Below, one piece after another: positions 9,222 through 18,800 of a stretch of 64,000 nucleotides of DNA; the stretch's first letter is position 1, and each line of letters starts with the position of its first letter. The DNA is taken from the NCBI RefSeq assembly GCF_039822625.1, contig NZ_JBDLLG010000006.1, forward strand, positions 62,001 through 126,000. Direction: 5' to 3'. The notes beneath the pieces are model-generated. The model made no database searches and had not been told where the DNA came from. It was given only the letters and a program-made list of their open reading frames with translations. Origin of the DNA: Marinimicrobium locisalis. GTDB taxonomy: Bacteria > Pseudomonadota > Gammaproteobacteria > Pseudomonadales > Cellvibrionaceae. A program made the position numbers and the translations under genes.

Positions 9222-11882
9222 TTAGCAAGGCACCTCCGCATTGCGCCGGGCGTAGTACCACCAAGTAACCAACAGGCAACTGACGTAGAACACCACAAAC
9301 CCGATCAGCGCCGCGCTGACGCCCCCGGTCAACTCAAACGAGGTGCCGTATGACTTGGGAATAAAAAAGCCACCGTAGGCGGCAATGGCGGAGATGAAGC
9401 CCACCACCGCGGCCGCTTCCCGGTTGCCCTCCACTTGCGCCTGCTCGGTATCGCCCAGGGCACGCTGACGCAGGGTGAGGAACATGACCGGCACCATGCG
9501 GAAAGTGGAACCGTTAAGAACACCGGAGGCAACAAACAGCACCAGGAACATGCCGAAAAAGCCCCAAAAGCTACCCGCACTCTCGTCGCTGGGCAGAAAG
9601 TGCAGTACGCCAAAGACACCGGCAATCATTACGCCGAAAGCCCACAGCGTCACGCGAGCACCACCCAGTTTATCGGCAATCAGACCACCCACCGGACGGG
9701 CCAGCGCCCCCAGCAACGGGCCGATAAAGGCAAACTTGGTGGGGTCGACATCTTTAAACAACATGCCCGAGAGCAGCGGAAAGCCAGCGGCAAAGCCGAT
9801 AAAACTGCCGAACGCGCCCATATACAACCAACACATCAGCCAAGTGTGTTTACGCTTAAAGATGATCGACTGTTCACGAAACGAGGACTTGGCCGAAGCG
9901 ATGTCGTTCATCCCGAACCAAGCGGCCACCGCTCCAATGAGAATGAACGGCACCCAGATCAAGGCCGCGTTTTGAATCCACATTTCCCGTCCGGCATTCA
10001 TTCCCTCTTGCACCACCAAAGGGTCACCACCGAAAGGCCCGAGCACACTCGCGGCAATCGCCAGCGGCGCGATCAACTGCATCCCCGACACCCCGAGGTT
10101 GCCCAGACCAGCGTTCAACCCCAGAGCCCCGCCTTTTTCGGCCTTTGGGAAGAAGAAGCTGATATTGGCCATGCTGGAGGCAAAGTTACCGCCACCAAAG
10201 CCGCACAATAGGGCCAGAATCAACATCACCAAATAGGAGGTGTCGGTATTTTGCAGCGCGAACCCGAGCCACAGACATGGCAGTAGGAGGGAAGCGGTAG
10301 AGATAGCCGTCCAGCGGCGGCCGCCAAAAATCGGCACCATAAAGCTGTAAAAAATACGCAGCGTGGCACCGGAGAGCGCCGGCAATGCCGCCAACCAGAA
10401 CAGTTGGCCAGAGCTGTAAGGGAAGCCCAGTTGGGGCATTTTCACCACCAGGATGGACCAGATGGACCAGACCGCGAACGCCAGGAACAGGTTGGGAATG
10501 GAGATCCACAAGTTGCGCCGAGCAATCTTTTTGCCCTTCTCCTCCCAAAAGGTTTTATCTTCCGGCCGCCAGTCTTCCAATACAAACGCATCGGGTGTGG
10601 AGAACTCCGGCAAATCGGTAACGTCTTTTCCGCTGGCCCATTCGCGACGCTCTGCCAGGCGAATGGCGTAGTGCATCCAGACCAGCGCCGCCCCGGAAAT
10701 AACGAACAGCAGCATAAACGCACTTTGCCACACGCCGATCACATCGTTGAGCATGCCGAAGGTCAAGGGCAGGAAAAAACCACCCAAGCCGCCGATCATA
10801 CCGACAACACCACCGACCACACCGACATGAGTGGGGTAATAAACCGGAATGTGTTTAAACACCGCCGCCTTACCCAGGGACATAAAAAACCCGAGAATAA
10901 AAGTGAGAAGCACAAAGACTGGCAGGGTTAGCTCAAAGCTGAACTCCAACGTGCGATCCACCCCGAAAACGCGGTACTCGGTGGGCGGATAGCTAAGCAG
11001 AAAACAGCAAATGACAGAGGCAATCAACGTCCAATACATAACCCGACGCGCACCATAGCGGTCAGACATCCAACCACCAAGAACACGAAACAGTGACGCG
11101 GGAATGGTATAAAGCGCGGTGAGAATGCCGGCGGCGGCAATGCCCAGGCCATACACTTCCATCAAGTAATGGGGGAGCCACAACGCCAAGGCGACAAAGG
11201 CGCCGAATACAAAAAAGTAGTAGAGTGCAAAACGCCAGACCCGTATATCTCCCAGCGGCGCCAACTGCTGCCCCAGGGTGGTGAGTTCGGAGCGGCGCTC
11301 GGCCAGCCCCGGATCGGCTTTGGCAAACACAATGAAGCCTACGCCCATCACGGCAATCACAACCGCATAAACCTGCGCGGTAAGCTGCCAACCGAGCGCC
11401 AGTAGCAAAAAGGGCGCGCCGAAGTTGGTGAGGGCCGAGCCCACATTACCGGCCCCAAAAATACCCAGTGCCGTGCCCTGCTTGCCCGCCGGATACCAGG
11501 CGGAAGTGTAAGCCACACCCACGATAAAAGAGCCACCGGCCAGGCCTACACCCAACGCCGCCAGCAACAGCAGGTAATAATTCTGCGCCAGGCTGACCAG
11601 TAGCACGGCAACACCGGTCGTGATCATCAGCAGGCCAAACACCCAGCGCCCATCGAAACGATCGGTTAGCACGCCGAGGAACAGGCGACTGATCGAACCG
11701 GACAGAATCGGAGTGGCCATGAGCAGGCCCAACTGAGTATCACTCAGCCCGAGCTCTTGCTTAATCTGAATACCGAGAATGGAAAAAATCGTCCAGACCG
11801 CAAAACACAGTGTGAACGCGAAGGTGGAAAGGAAAAGCGCGCGCCGCTGATCGCGGGGGGCAATGGCGCTGGCATCTAGCAT
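9222..11882 (-). CDS. narK: Double-domain nitrate/nitrite transporter, NarK1-NarK2 fusion
   Basis: The 886-residue protein consists of two complete MFS carriers of the NNP family in tandem, giving about 24 membrane helices. The first half (about 1-420) carries SISRLFLGVLTDR and GNVGSALTNFGAP. The second half (about 450-886) carries GATLRIFYSF and the nitrate signature GFGGGNFASSMANISFFFP. In Paracoccus such a fusion combines a nitrate/proton symporter with a nitrate/nitrite antiporter; the same division of work is inferred here. The ATG has GGAG at good spacing. Upstream are a NarL-type dyad and a TAGTAT -10-like element. Confidence 0.95.
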   Translation of the reverse strand: MLDASAIAPRDQRRALFLSTFAFTLCFAVWTIFSILGIQIKQELGLSDTQLGLLMATPILSGSISRLFLGVLTDRFDGRWVFGLLMITTGVAVLLVSLAQNYYLLLLAALGVGLAGGSFIVGVAYTSAWYPAGKQGTALGIFGAGNVGSALTNFGAPFLLLALGWQLTAQVYAVVIAVMGVGFIVFAKADPGLAERRSELTTLGQQLAPLGDIRVWRFALYYFFVFGAFVALALWLPHYLMEVYGLGIAAAGILTALYTIPASLFRVLGGWMSDRYGARRVMYWTLIASVICCFLLSYPPTEYRVFGVDRTLEFSFELTLPVFVLLTFILGFFMSLGKAAVFKHIPVYYPTHVGVVGGVVGMIGGLGGFFLPLTFGMLNDVIGVWQSAFMLLFVISGAALVWMHYAIRLAERREWASGKDVTDLPEFSTPDAFVLEDWRPEDKTFWEEKGKKIARRNLWISIPNLFLAFAVWSIWSILVVKMPQLGFPYSSGQLFWLAALPALSGATLRIFYSFMVPIFGGRRWTAISTASLLLPCLWLGFALQNTDTSYLVMLILALLCGFGGGNFASSMANISFFFPKAEKGGALGLNAGLGNLGVSGMQLIAPLAIAASVLGPFGGDPLVVQEGMNAGREMWIQNAALIWVPFILIGAVAAWFGMNDIASAKSSFREQSIIFKRKHTWLMCWLYMGAFGSFIGFAAGFPLLSGMLFKDVDPTKFAFIGPLLGALARPVGGLIADKLGGARVTLWAFGVMIAGVFGVLHFLPSDESAGSFWGFFGMFLVLFVASGVLNGSTFRMVPVMFLTLRQRALGDTEQAQVEGNREAAAVVGFISAIAAYGGFFIPKSYGTSFELTGGVSAALIGFVVFYVSCLLVTWWYYARRNAEVPC

Positions 11883-11948
11883 GAGGCGTCTCCAGAGAAT
11901 TATTAACCTGGCGGTAAAAACCCGACAACGTGTGAGGGTACTGGCGCC

Positions 11949-12017
11949 ATACTAGAAATGATTGGCGCCTTTGCCTATTGAGCCGTTTAGGCACCACCTT
12001 CTACCCCTGAGTGAGTA
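11949..12017 (-). promoter_or_regulatory. Candidate narK promoter with NarL-type dyad
   Basis: At 12002-12017 is TACCCCT-GA-GTGAGTA, an almost perfect NarL 7-2-7 dyad: the left heptamer matches exactly and the right has one mismatch. On the minus strand a -10-like TAGTAT lies at 11949-11954, which would start transcription near 11942. The dyad would then be centred near -67. A half FNR box (TTGAG on +, 11978-11982) lies near -42 but lacks its second half. The layout resembles nitrate-induced narK promoters; the start site is inferred. Confidence 0.6.
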
Positions 12018-12020
12018 GAC

Positions 12021-13556
12021 TCAGGGATTATAGATAGAGGCGTGCCGTCGCAAGTAAAGCGCGCCGGCCACCAAAGCGCAAAGAAAATAATAGAGGCCAA
12101 AACCCAGAAAGGCCTGTTGCACGGCCTCATTTTTAAGCGCCCGCACCAGCGCCAGAGGGATGTAGGCCATGCCCAGGGTCGCCACAGACATCAGCCACAC
12201 ACTGGCACCGGGTCGCAATAACGGTGGAAATACTTTGGGCAATGCCTGCACCAGCGCCGCATGACTCAGCCCCGAGGCCGAAAACAGCCCCACCATGCCG
12301 AGCATATAACCGGCGAACTCATCCGGCGGGTAGGCCGACTCACCGATGCGCGCCAAGACACCGAACAGCCACCCGGCCCCCAGCGCCAACACCAGCATGG
12401 CGCTGGCCGCCACGCGAACGCCGCCCCAGCGGCGTGCCGCCCAACTGCCCAGGGGCCGCATTAGTATCGCCGCCATGGGTAGCATCCAGGCGTACAGAAA
12501 TACTCCGGGGTAGCCAGCCCCCTCTTCCCCCGGGAGGCGAAACAACATAGAGGTTAGTAAGGGGAATACCAGCGTTAATCCCAGGAAGGTACCCAGACTG
12601 GCCACCCACAGGGCACTCATAATCCAAAGATGCCGGTGGGCCAACAACTGAGTGACCCGGTGGCGCTGGGCCGCCGGAGCCAACCCCAAACTAATGAGAA
12701 CACACAGCGCCAGCAGCACTGGCAATACCACCTCAACGGGCACCCCCGCCGCTATACCACCGAGCGACACGGGAAGAATGACAGCGGCTCCGAGCGCCGA
12801 GACCAACAGGCCCAACCCGACGGTCAGGAGGGCCCTGGGCCATTGCGGTACCCTCAGGGGGACACCGCCGCGACCGATGACGTACCAGGCCGTTACCAGT
12901 ACCCCACACACACCGGCCCAAAGCACCCCCGACCAGCCGAGCCAGACCGGCGCGCCCACCTCGACCCGGCCCAGAAAGTGGCTGGCACCGGATAGTAGTG
13001 GAGTGCCAGGCATGCCGACCAACGGCCAAAGCAGCGCATAGGGCACGACCAACAAGGTTGCCACCATGCCTAGATGCCCCACCAAGGAGGCGGTTTCCAG
13101 CTCATACTGGGTTTCGTCGTCGGTGGGCACGCCCGGGCCGCTCAATGCGGCCATACCGCCACCACCGAGCCCCACCAGTACACTCAAACCGGCCAAGCTG
13201 GCTCCAGAAGCCGCCCCAAACGCCAGAAGCCCCGCTACCACCAAGCTCACCAGCATGAGCAACAACAGCGCCCAAAACACCAGCGCGCGCCCAAAACCTG
13301 CCTGAAGCCAAAACCCCAGCGTGAGCCGCAGCACCGCCGCGGAGACACCGGTCAACGCCAGCAGCGTTAACAACTCCGAAACCGTCACGTCCGAACGGGT
13401 ATGGGCCAAAAAGACCATAACCACCGAGGGCAACATCCAGATGCCAAAGGCACACAGCAACGCCCCGGTCAGCCACCCAAACGGCAGGGGCGCGGGCGCG
13501 GCTCCGAGAGTTGCCTCCGGAGGTTCGATGGGCGGCTGCGGGGGTAAGCTGGGCAT
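12021..13556 (-). CDS. Divergent NarK-like MFS transporter
   Basis: This hydrophobic protein of about 511 residues has roughly 12 or more membrane helices. Its second half resembles NarK: FLGLTLVFPLLTSMLFRLP and MRPLGSWAARRWGGVRVA mirror FPLLSGMLFKDVDP and ARPVGGLIADKLGGARV in the fused NarK next door. The glycine-rich nitrate signature (GGGNFASS) is not conserved; LVGLGGGGMAAL stands in the first half instead. The ATG at 13556 has no good ribosome binding site. A TTG at 13637 would add 27 proline-rich residues, so the start is uncertain. It lies directly upstream of narK on the same strand. Nitrite or nitrate export, or a sensing role, is possible; substrate unknown. Confidence 0.7.
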   Translation of the reverse strand: MPSLPPQPPIEPPEATLGAAPAPLPFGWLTGALLCAFGIWMLPSVVMVFLAHTRSDVTVSELLTLLALTGVSAAVLRLTLGFWLQAGFGRALVFWALLLLMLVSLVVAGLLAFGAASGASLAGLSVLVGLGGGGMAALSGPGVPTDDETQYELETASLVGHLGMVATLLVVPYALLWPLVGMPGTPLLSGASHFLGRVEVGAPVWLGWSGVLWAGVCGVLVTAWYVIGRGGVPLRVPQWPRALLTVGLGLLVSALGAAVILPVSLGGIAAGVPVEVVLPVLLALCVLISLGLAPAAQRHRVTQLLAHRHLWIMSALWVASLGTFLGLTLVFPLLTSMLFRLPGEEGAGYPGVFLYAWMLPMAAILMRPLGSWAARRWGGVRVAASAMLVLALGAGWLFGVLARIGESAYPPDEFAGYMLGMVGLFSASGLSHAALVQALPKVFPPLLRPGASVWLMSVATLGMAYIPLALVRALKNEAVQQAFLGFGLYYFLCALVAGALYLRRHASIYNP

Positions 13557-13800
13557 ACAGTCGGGTACCGGTACTCGAGTCTGAGGGGGGACGAGCGCGC
13601 GAGCCCCTACTATGCGGCTCGGCGCACCAACGCTCAATGCTCACTTGGAAATAGGAAAACCCTCCCGTACATCCCTTTGTAGGTACCCATAACGAACGGG
13701 TTGCGCCTCTCACTCCCCTGCGCTAGGCGCGGGCAACCCTTGCCAAAGCCACACTGGCCGCCGACAATGCTCCGGATACAAAAAATTGGGAGACACCGTC

Positions 13801-14451
13801 ATGAGTCACGACGCAGCCAGCATCATGCTGGTGGATGATCACCCCCTGTTGCGCAAGGGGTTGCAACAATTAATAGAGCTGTCCGATGAGCTAGAGCTAA
13901 TTGCTCAGGCCGGCAATGGCGCCGACGCCATAAAGCTGGGCGCCGAACTGGACCCGGACCTGATCCTGCTGGATCTTAATATGCAGGGCATGGACGGGCT
14001 GGAAACACTGGAAAAACTGCGGGCCGAGGGGGTTACCTCCCGGATCGTCATGCTCACCGTGTCCGACGCCGATGACGATGTCATCGCCGCCATCTCCCGG
14101 GGCGCGGACGGCTACCTGCTCAAGGATACCGAGCCGGAAGAGTTGCTCACCCAAATTGGTCGGGCGCTGGAAGGTAAAATGGTCATGAGCGAGGCGGTCA
14201 CCCAGGCCCTGGCCACGGCCATTCGCAAGCCTCAGCCCAACAATGAGGCCAAGCTCGACAGCCTGACCGGGCGCGAACTGGAGATCCTCAAGCTGATCGC
14301 CAAGGGCCTGAGCAACAAGCTCATCGCCCGGGAATTGGACATCTCCGATGGCACGGTTAAGGTGCACGTTAAACACCTGCTGAAAAAGCTGGGGCTGCGC
14401 TCGCGCGTGGAAGCCGCCGTGTGGATGATCAACCAGGAAAAGAGTGAGTGA
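13801..14451 (+). CDS. narL: Nitrate/nitrite response regulator NarL
   Basis: This NarL/FixJ-family response regulator of 216 residues has a receiver domain with phospho-acceptor D58 (LILLDLNMQG). Its C-terminal LuxR-type helix-turn-helix spans about 150-205 (TGRELEILKLIAKGLS and ISDGTVKVHVKHLLKKLG). The ATG follows GGGAG at good spacing; the TTG 15 bases upstream is inside that signal. The stop TGA shares its last base with the moeA ATG, so the two genes are translationally coupled. It is probably activated by NarX (6169) and acts on the 7-2-7 dyads noted at narG, narK, moaA/trhP and the nirK region. Confidence 0.93.
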   Translation: MSHDAASIMLVDDHPLLRKGLQQLIELSDELELIAQAGNGADAIKLGAELDPDLILLDLNMQGMDGLETLEKLRAEGVTSRIVMLTVSDADDDVIAAISRGADGYLLKDTEPEELLTQIGRALEGKMVMSEAVTQALATAIRKPQPNNEAKLDSLTGRELEILKLIAKGLSNKLIARELDISDGTVKVHVKHLLKKLGLRSRVEAAVWMINQEKSE

Positions 14452-15674
14452 TGGCCTGTTGTGACGAACCTCAACTGATTCCAGTGCGGGACGCCATTGC
14501 CCGCATGCAGGTGGCGGTACAGTCCGTTTCCGACACCGAAACCGTGGCGCTGCCCGACCTGCTTGATCGAATTACCGCCGAGCCGGTACGGGCCGGCTTT
14601 AATGTGCCCGGGTACGACAACTCCGCCATGGACGGCTACGCCCTGCGCGCGGACGATGCCGGGCAGCCGCTGATAGTAGTCGGGCAATCGCTGGCCGGCC
14701 ACCGGTTTGAAGGCGAACTGCAACCGGGCCAGTGTGTGCGCATCATGACCGGCGCCACCATCCCCGCCGGCGCCGATGCGGTGGTGATGCAGGAAAACAC
14801 CAAAGTGAACGGCGACAGCATCAAGGTTCTGAAGTCGCCTTCTGCCGGCGAAAACATTCGCCGCGCCGGGGAGGACATCAGCAAAGGGCAGGAAGTGTTC
14901 CCCGCCGGCTACCGTTTTGGCCCAATCGACCTGGCACTGCTAGCTTCTCTGGGCTTGGCGGAAGCGACCGTCCAACGTCGCTTGAAAGTCGCGGTACTGT
15001 CCACCGGCGACGAACTCACGCCGCCGGGACAACCCCTGAAAGACGGCCACATCTACGATAGCAACCGCTACGGCATTATCGCCATTCTTCAACGGTTGAA
15101 CGTGGACGTTCTGGATCTGGGCCTGATTCCGGACCAACCCGACGCCATCCGGGCGGCGCTCGAACGCGCCGGCTCCGAGGCGGACGCGGTAGTCTCCAGC
15201 GGCGGCGTCTCCGTGGGCGATGCGGATTACGTGAAAGACATTCTGGGCGAGCTGGGCGAAATCGGTTTCTGGAAAGTCGCCATCAAGCCCGGCAAGCCCT
15301 TCGCCTTCGGGCACCTGGGCAGGGCCGTCTTTTTCGGTCTGCCGGGCAACCCGGTCTCCTCCATGGTAACCCTGCACCAGTTGGCGCTGCCGATTCTGCG
15401 CACCATGGCCGGCGAAGCCCCGGAACCGCCTCTGCAGATAACCGCCAAGGCCACCAGCGGCTACAAAAAACGCCCCGGCCGGCAGGACTTCCAGCGCGCG
15501 ACCCTGCGCTGTGTCGACGGCGAAAACCAAGTTGGCAGTAACGGCGCCCAGGGCTCGGGGGTATTGACCTCGTTCCTCGGCGCCAATGCTTATACCGTGC
15601 TGGAAGCGGAGCGGGGCAAAGTCGAGGCAGGGGAGTTCGTGACCGTCATTCCCTTTGACCGGTTTATTACCTGA
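14451..15674 (+). CDS. moeA: Molybdopterin molybdenumtransferase MoeA
   Basis: MoeA inserts molybdate into adenylylated molybdopterin, the last common step of Mo-cofactor synthesis, so it supplies NarG. It has 407 residues, the normal length. The N-terminal signature is PGYDNSAMDGYAL. The MoCF-like central domain has STGDELTPPG, SSGGVSVGDADYVK and FGLPGNPVSSMVT, followed by a small C-terminal beta domain. The ATG overlaps the narL stop by one base; a GTG one codon earlier is possible but less likely. Coupling to narL ties cofactor synthesis to nitrate signalling. Confidence 0.96.
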   Translation: MACCDEPQLIPVRDAIARMQVAVQSVSDTETVALPDLLDRITAEPVRAGFNVPGYDNSAMDGYALRADDAGQPLIVVGQSLAGHRFEGELQPGQCVRIMTGATIPAGADAVVMQENTKVNGDSIKVLKSPSAGENIRRAGEDISKGQEVFPAGYRFGPIDLALLASLGLAEATVQRRLKVAVLSTGDELTPPGQPLKDGHIYDSNRYGIIAILQRLNVDVLDLGLIPDQPDAIRAALERAGSEADAVVSSGGVSVGDADYVKDILGELGEIGFWKVAIKPGKPFAFGHLGRAVFFGLPGNPVSSMVTLHQLALPILRTMAGEAPEPPLQITAKATSGYKKRPGRQDFQRATLRCVDGENQVGSNGAQGSGVLTSFLGANAYTVLEAERGKVEAGEFVTVIPFDRFIT

Positions 15675-15680
15675 ACCCAA

Positions 15681-15704
15681 AAAAATCCCGGGGCAAGCCC
15701 GGGA
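15681..15704 (-). terminator. Rho-independent terminator for the M56 gene
   Basis: On the minus strand a CCCGGG-rich stem with a short loop runs straight into a T-run (AAAAA on +, from 15679). It lies between the convergent moeA and M56 stops and terminates leftward transcription. Confidence 0.7.
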
Positions 15705-15729
15705 AAAGCGCTAGGGTTTAGCGTTCTAA

Positions 15730-18145
15730 CTAACGGGCGGCGAGGTCGGAATGGTTTTCGACCAGTTGCTCGAATACGCCCTCCCATTGCTCGCAATGAG
15801 TTTCATAGCCGTATAGCGATACCGGCTGCGTCACCACTTCATAGCCATCCGGGCGCTCAATGCCCTCACACACCTCGGCGACCTGAGCGACTGCCTCAGT
15901 GACGGACTGCTCTTCAATAATCAGGTCAAACAGTTTTTCAGAGTCGTCCTTGTGAGCGGGGTAGATGTTCACCCCATTAACGTCATTGGCCCAAACGAAT
16001 ATCGAGTGGTGTGCCACTTCCAAGGCATCGCGATCCGGGTCCTCGACTGCGTCCAACAAAAACTCAACACGCGTTTTCTGGTATATGTTCGCAAAATACT
16101 CTTTTTGTCGTTCACCAATAGCGACTCCCTCCTGCAAAGACCAGGCCAGGAAGTGGCGCTTAATGTGCTCGTCTTTATAGAGATAGTCATGCAGATTACT
16201 CGGCAATTTCGCCAGCTTGGCCTCAAGCTCTCTTTCGATTTTTTTTGCATAGGGCGATTCCTTTGAATTCATAAAATTTAACAGTCGGCTGCCGGTGTAG
16301 CGGCTTCGGGCCGGGTGAAAGGCCACCTCCAGCACGCCGCCTTGAGAAACCCGGAAGCCAGATAAGGCGTCGACCGTATTCGCCTGCTCTCCCCGTTCTA
16401 GATGGGTCAAGCTCTCGCCGTCCATCCAAACTTGATAAAAATCATCAACGGTGACAAAGGAGCTCACCTGATTGGAGCTGGCGTCGTCGTTATAGGACAG
16501 GTGAGACATCTGCCCGACGAAGATCCCGCCATCTTCAAAGTCGCTCCGGCCAAGCCTCCGATTAAGGGCAACCTCGTTAACGGCATCCCCCTTCTTCATC
16601 ACCAAAATCACACCTTCACTTCCGAGATGACGCAGCACAAAAGACCCCACTTCGAGCTCATGGCTCGGCCCCTGCTTCAACTCATGGAGCACCGCTACCG
16701 GAATCTCGGCCTCCATTCGGCCACTGTCGAAGCGGGTAAAACGAACAGGGTTCGGATGATCGCCGACCCTTCTCTCTTGCTGCTCTGCGATGGAATCTTC
16801 GCCTTTCAATGCGTTGATAAAGTGGCCGTAATTCTGTTCAAACCATAGCTGGCGAACTTCCAGCCACTCGGGTTCTTCCAAGTGGGCAAAGTACTCCACG
16901 CGCTCCATGTCCTGATAGCTTTCCCGCCACAAGGCCTCCCTAAAATAGCGAGCAAAGGCCTCCCGCTCTGTCTCCGACAATGCTTGATAGTCGTCAGTGG
17001 GTTTCAGCGTGGTCACAATATGACGCTCATCCCCCGTTTCGGTCACTTGGTTTTTAAAGGTCTCAATAAGCTGCCCGACCGATACATCATCCAGGGTGTC
17101 GATCTCCGGGTATTGGGCCTCCGCCTGGGAGTGAACACTTAGAAACAGGCCCAGAGCCAACAGTAGCAGGCTCGACAGCACGCCCTCGAACGAACGAGCG
17201 GATGCGGTATCGGTTTCAAACAGACGCCGGATTCGCGCCAAAAGGTAGTGGTGTTTTCCATTTACAGCCATGGTGAGTTCTCCATCATTGGAAGCCGAGG
17301 GACCCATGGTGATTGAGGAGAAACGGGTCAGGGTCTCGGCGTAAAAGATCCGGCTTTTACAACCGTCAGCGGCAATATCGTCACAGGCGTTTTCCCGCTC
17401 GCGATCGATCTGCGCGCTAATCCAAAGCACGGGCCAGTTAAAGAAATACAGGGTTTTGATCAGGCTCTGAACCAAGCCCACCAAGTAGTCATTGCGCCGG
17501 ATGTGGGCCAGTTCGTGCAGCAGAATCGCTTCCAGTTCTTCCGGGGTTAGGCGGGTCAGCAGGGCGGCGGGCATAAGAATGGCGGGCTTGAGGTGCCCCA
17601 CCACGCAGGGCCCCACCACCTGTTCGGCGAGTCTCAAGGCGACGGCGCGACGGACGCCCATGCCCCGTGCCAATACCTCGACCCGCCGCTGCCAACCCGG
17701 TTCGGCCGATCGACTGAGCCGGGTTTTAAGACGGTGGCAATGGAAAACCCCAACCGCAGTAACGCGTCAGAAATAAGGTGAACCCTACCAACCAAAGCAG
17801 GACGACCTGCGGCATATGGCGATTTAACCAGAGCGCGAACGACTCCCAAGAGAACACGGGGCCGGAGTCGGCCAATGCGGCCTCCGTCGAGGGCTTCGCC
17901 GCTTCGGTCAAGGCCGCTTCAACCAGCAGGGAGTAACGGCTGTAGGTCAGCACCGCGAGCACCAATACCAGCCCCAGTGCCGCCACCCCACACAAGTACC
18001 GGGCATTGGCCGACCAACGGGGCGTGGCCGCCAACACCAGTGCCAGCAACGCCGCCACCAAGGCGCCCTGCCATAATGAGTGCAGCAGAGTCCAACCCAG
18101 CGCGTAGATAAAGGCCGTACCCAACCACTCCGCCAGCCAGCTCAT
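15730..18145 (-). pseudogene. BlaR1-like M56 metallopeptidase with apparent frameshift
   Basis: BlaR1/MecR1-type integral-membrane peptidases sense a signal and inactivate the paired BlaI repressor. The start at 18145 overlaps the blaI stop. Frame one encodes three or four membrane helices and runs to FLTRYCGWGF, stopping at 17726. Removing one base near 17758 joins FLTRY to AVGVFHCHRLKTR and on into the zinc motif HELAH (LLHELAHIRRNDY) and the conserved DRERENACDD. The gene therefore looks like one reading frame broken by a single inserted base, either a true mutation or an assembly error. After the last helix, about 470 residues form an exported C-terminal region that I do not recognise. 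It is not a penicillin-binding domain. Confidence 0.75.
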
Positions 18146-18531
18146 GACTTGTCCTCCTCAATCCGGTCGAGGTAATCGCGTATTTCATCCAACTCTTCGC
18201 GGGAAACTTTTTTGTTGCCCAGCAGGTGCATCATCATTCGGCTGGCCGAGCCGGCAAAGGTGGCGTCAACAAAGGTGTTTAACAGGGAGCTTTTCGTGCT
18301 CTGCTCATCCACCAACGGGTAATAGACGTGGCTGCGTCCCTCCCGGCGCCGTCCCAGCAGCCCCTTTTGGTGCATCAGCTGCATGAGCTTGAGCGTGCCG
18401 GTGTAGCCGACCGAGCGGGTGCCGCCGAGGGCATCGTGTATTGTCTGGGCGGTGGCTTCCTCCCGCTCCCACAGCTGTTCAAGAATTTCCATCTCCGAGC
18501 GGGTCGGCGTCGGTTGCGGGGATTGGGGCAT
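18142..18531 (-). CDS. BlaI/MecI-family transcriptional repressor
   Basis: This 129-residue winged-helix repressor is of the penicillinase-repressor family. It has the N-terminal PTRSEMEILEQLWE start and recognition helix region VGYTGTLKLMQLMHQKG, followed by GRSHVYYPL. The C-terminal dimerisation helices include the usual proteolysis region. Its last four bases overlap the M56 gene, the standard BlaI-BlaR1 pairing. Two perfect dyads just upstream of the start are probable autoregulatory operators. No beta-lactamase lies nearby, so the pair probably controls itself or distant genes. Confidence 0.92.
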   Translation of the reverse strand: MPQSPQPTPTRSEMEILEQLWEREEATAQTIHDALGGTRSVGYTGTLKLMQLMHQKGLLGRRREGRSHVYYPLVDEQSTKSSLLNTFVDATFAGSASRMMMHLLGNKKVSREELDEIRDYLDRIEEDKS

Positions 18532-18545
18532 GGCACTCTCCTATT

Positions 18546-18584
18546 TACGAAGTGTTTCGTACTTATTCTACGAAACTTTTCGTA
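18546..18584. promoter_or_regulatory. Two BlaI-type operators
   Basis: Two perfect inverted repeats of the form TACGAA-N4-TTCGTA occur at 18546-18561 and 18569-18584, centred 23 bases apart. They are immediately upstream of blaI. The matching arms and paired spacing are typical of BlaI/MecI operators; binding is inferred. Confidence 0.8.
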
Positions 18585-18686
18585 ATTTGGAAGGAAGGAT
18601 TCTCAATAGCACAAGGGAGTGATCATGCGGATTGGTTATATAGATGGATGACGACCTCACAAGCGTCCGTCCCACCCTCCACGTCC

Positions 18687-18800
18687 GTAGGGCGAATAAG
18701 CGAAGCGCATCCGCCATCGCGAAGCGTCACCCTTTACTTCAGCTTCACGTCTGCCAATGAATGATGCGCCTTCGGCTCCGAAGCGTCGGGCCAATCCGCC
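18687..18800. repeat. Remnants of a short palindromic intergenic repeat
   Basis: GTAGGGCGAATAAGCGAAGC and the following CATCCGCC (18687-18715) resemble the palindromic repeat (tagggcgga...tccgcc) found between genes in many proteobacteria. A second related fragment (GCGCCTTCGGCTCCGAAGCG, ending ATCCGCC) runs up to the trhP stop codon at 18801. No coding potential is seen in the blaI-trhP gap. Confidence 0.45.

Noticed and set aside
13684..13690. A perfect NarL heptamer TACCCAT upstream of narL
   Set aside because: No partner heptamer stands at 7-2-7 spacing, so a single heptamer is likely to be chance.
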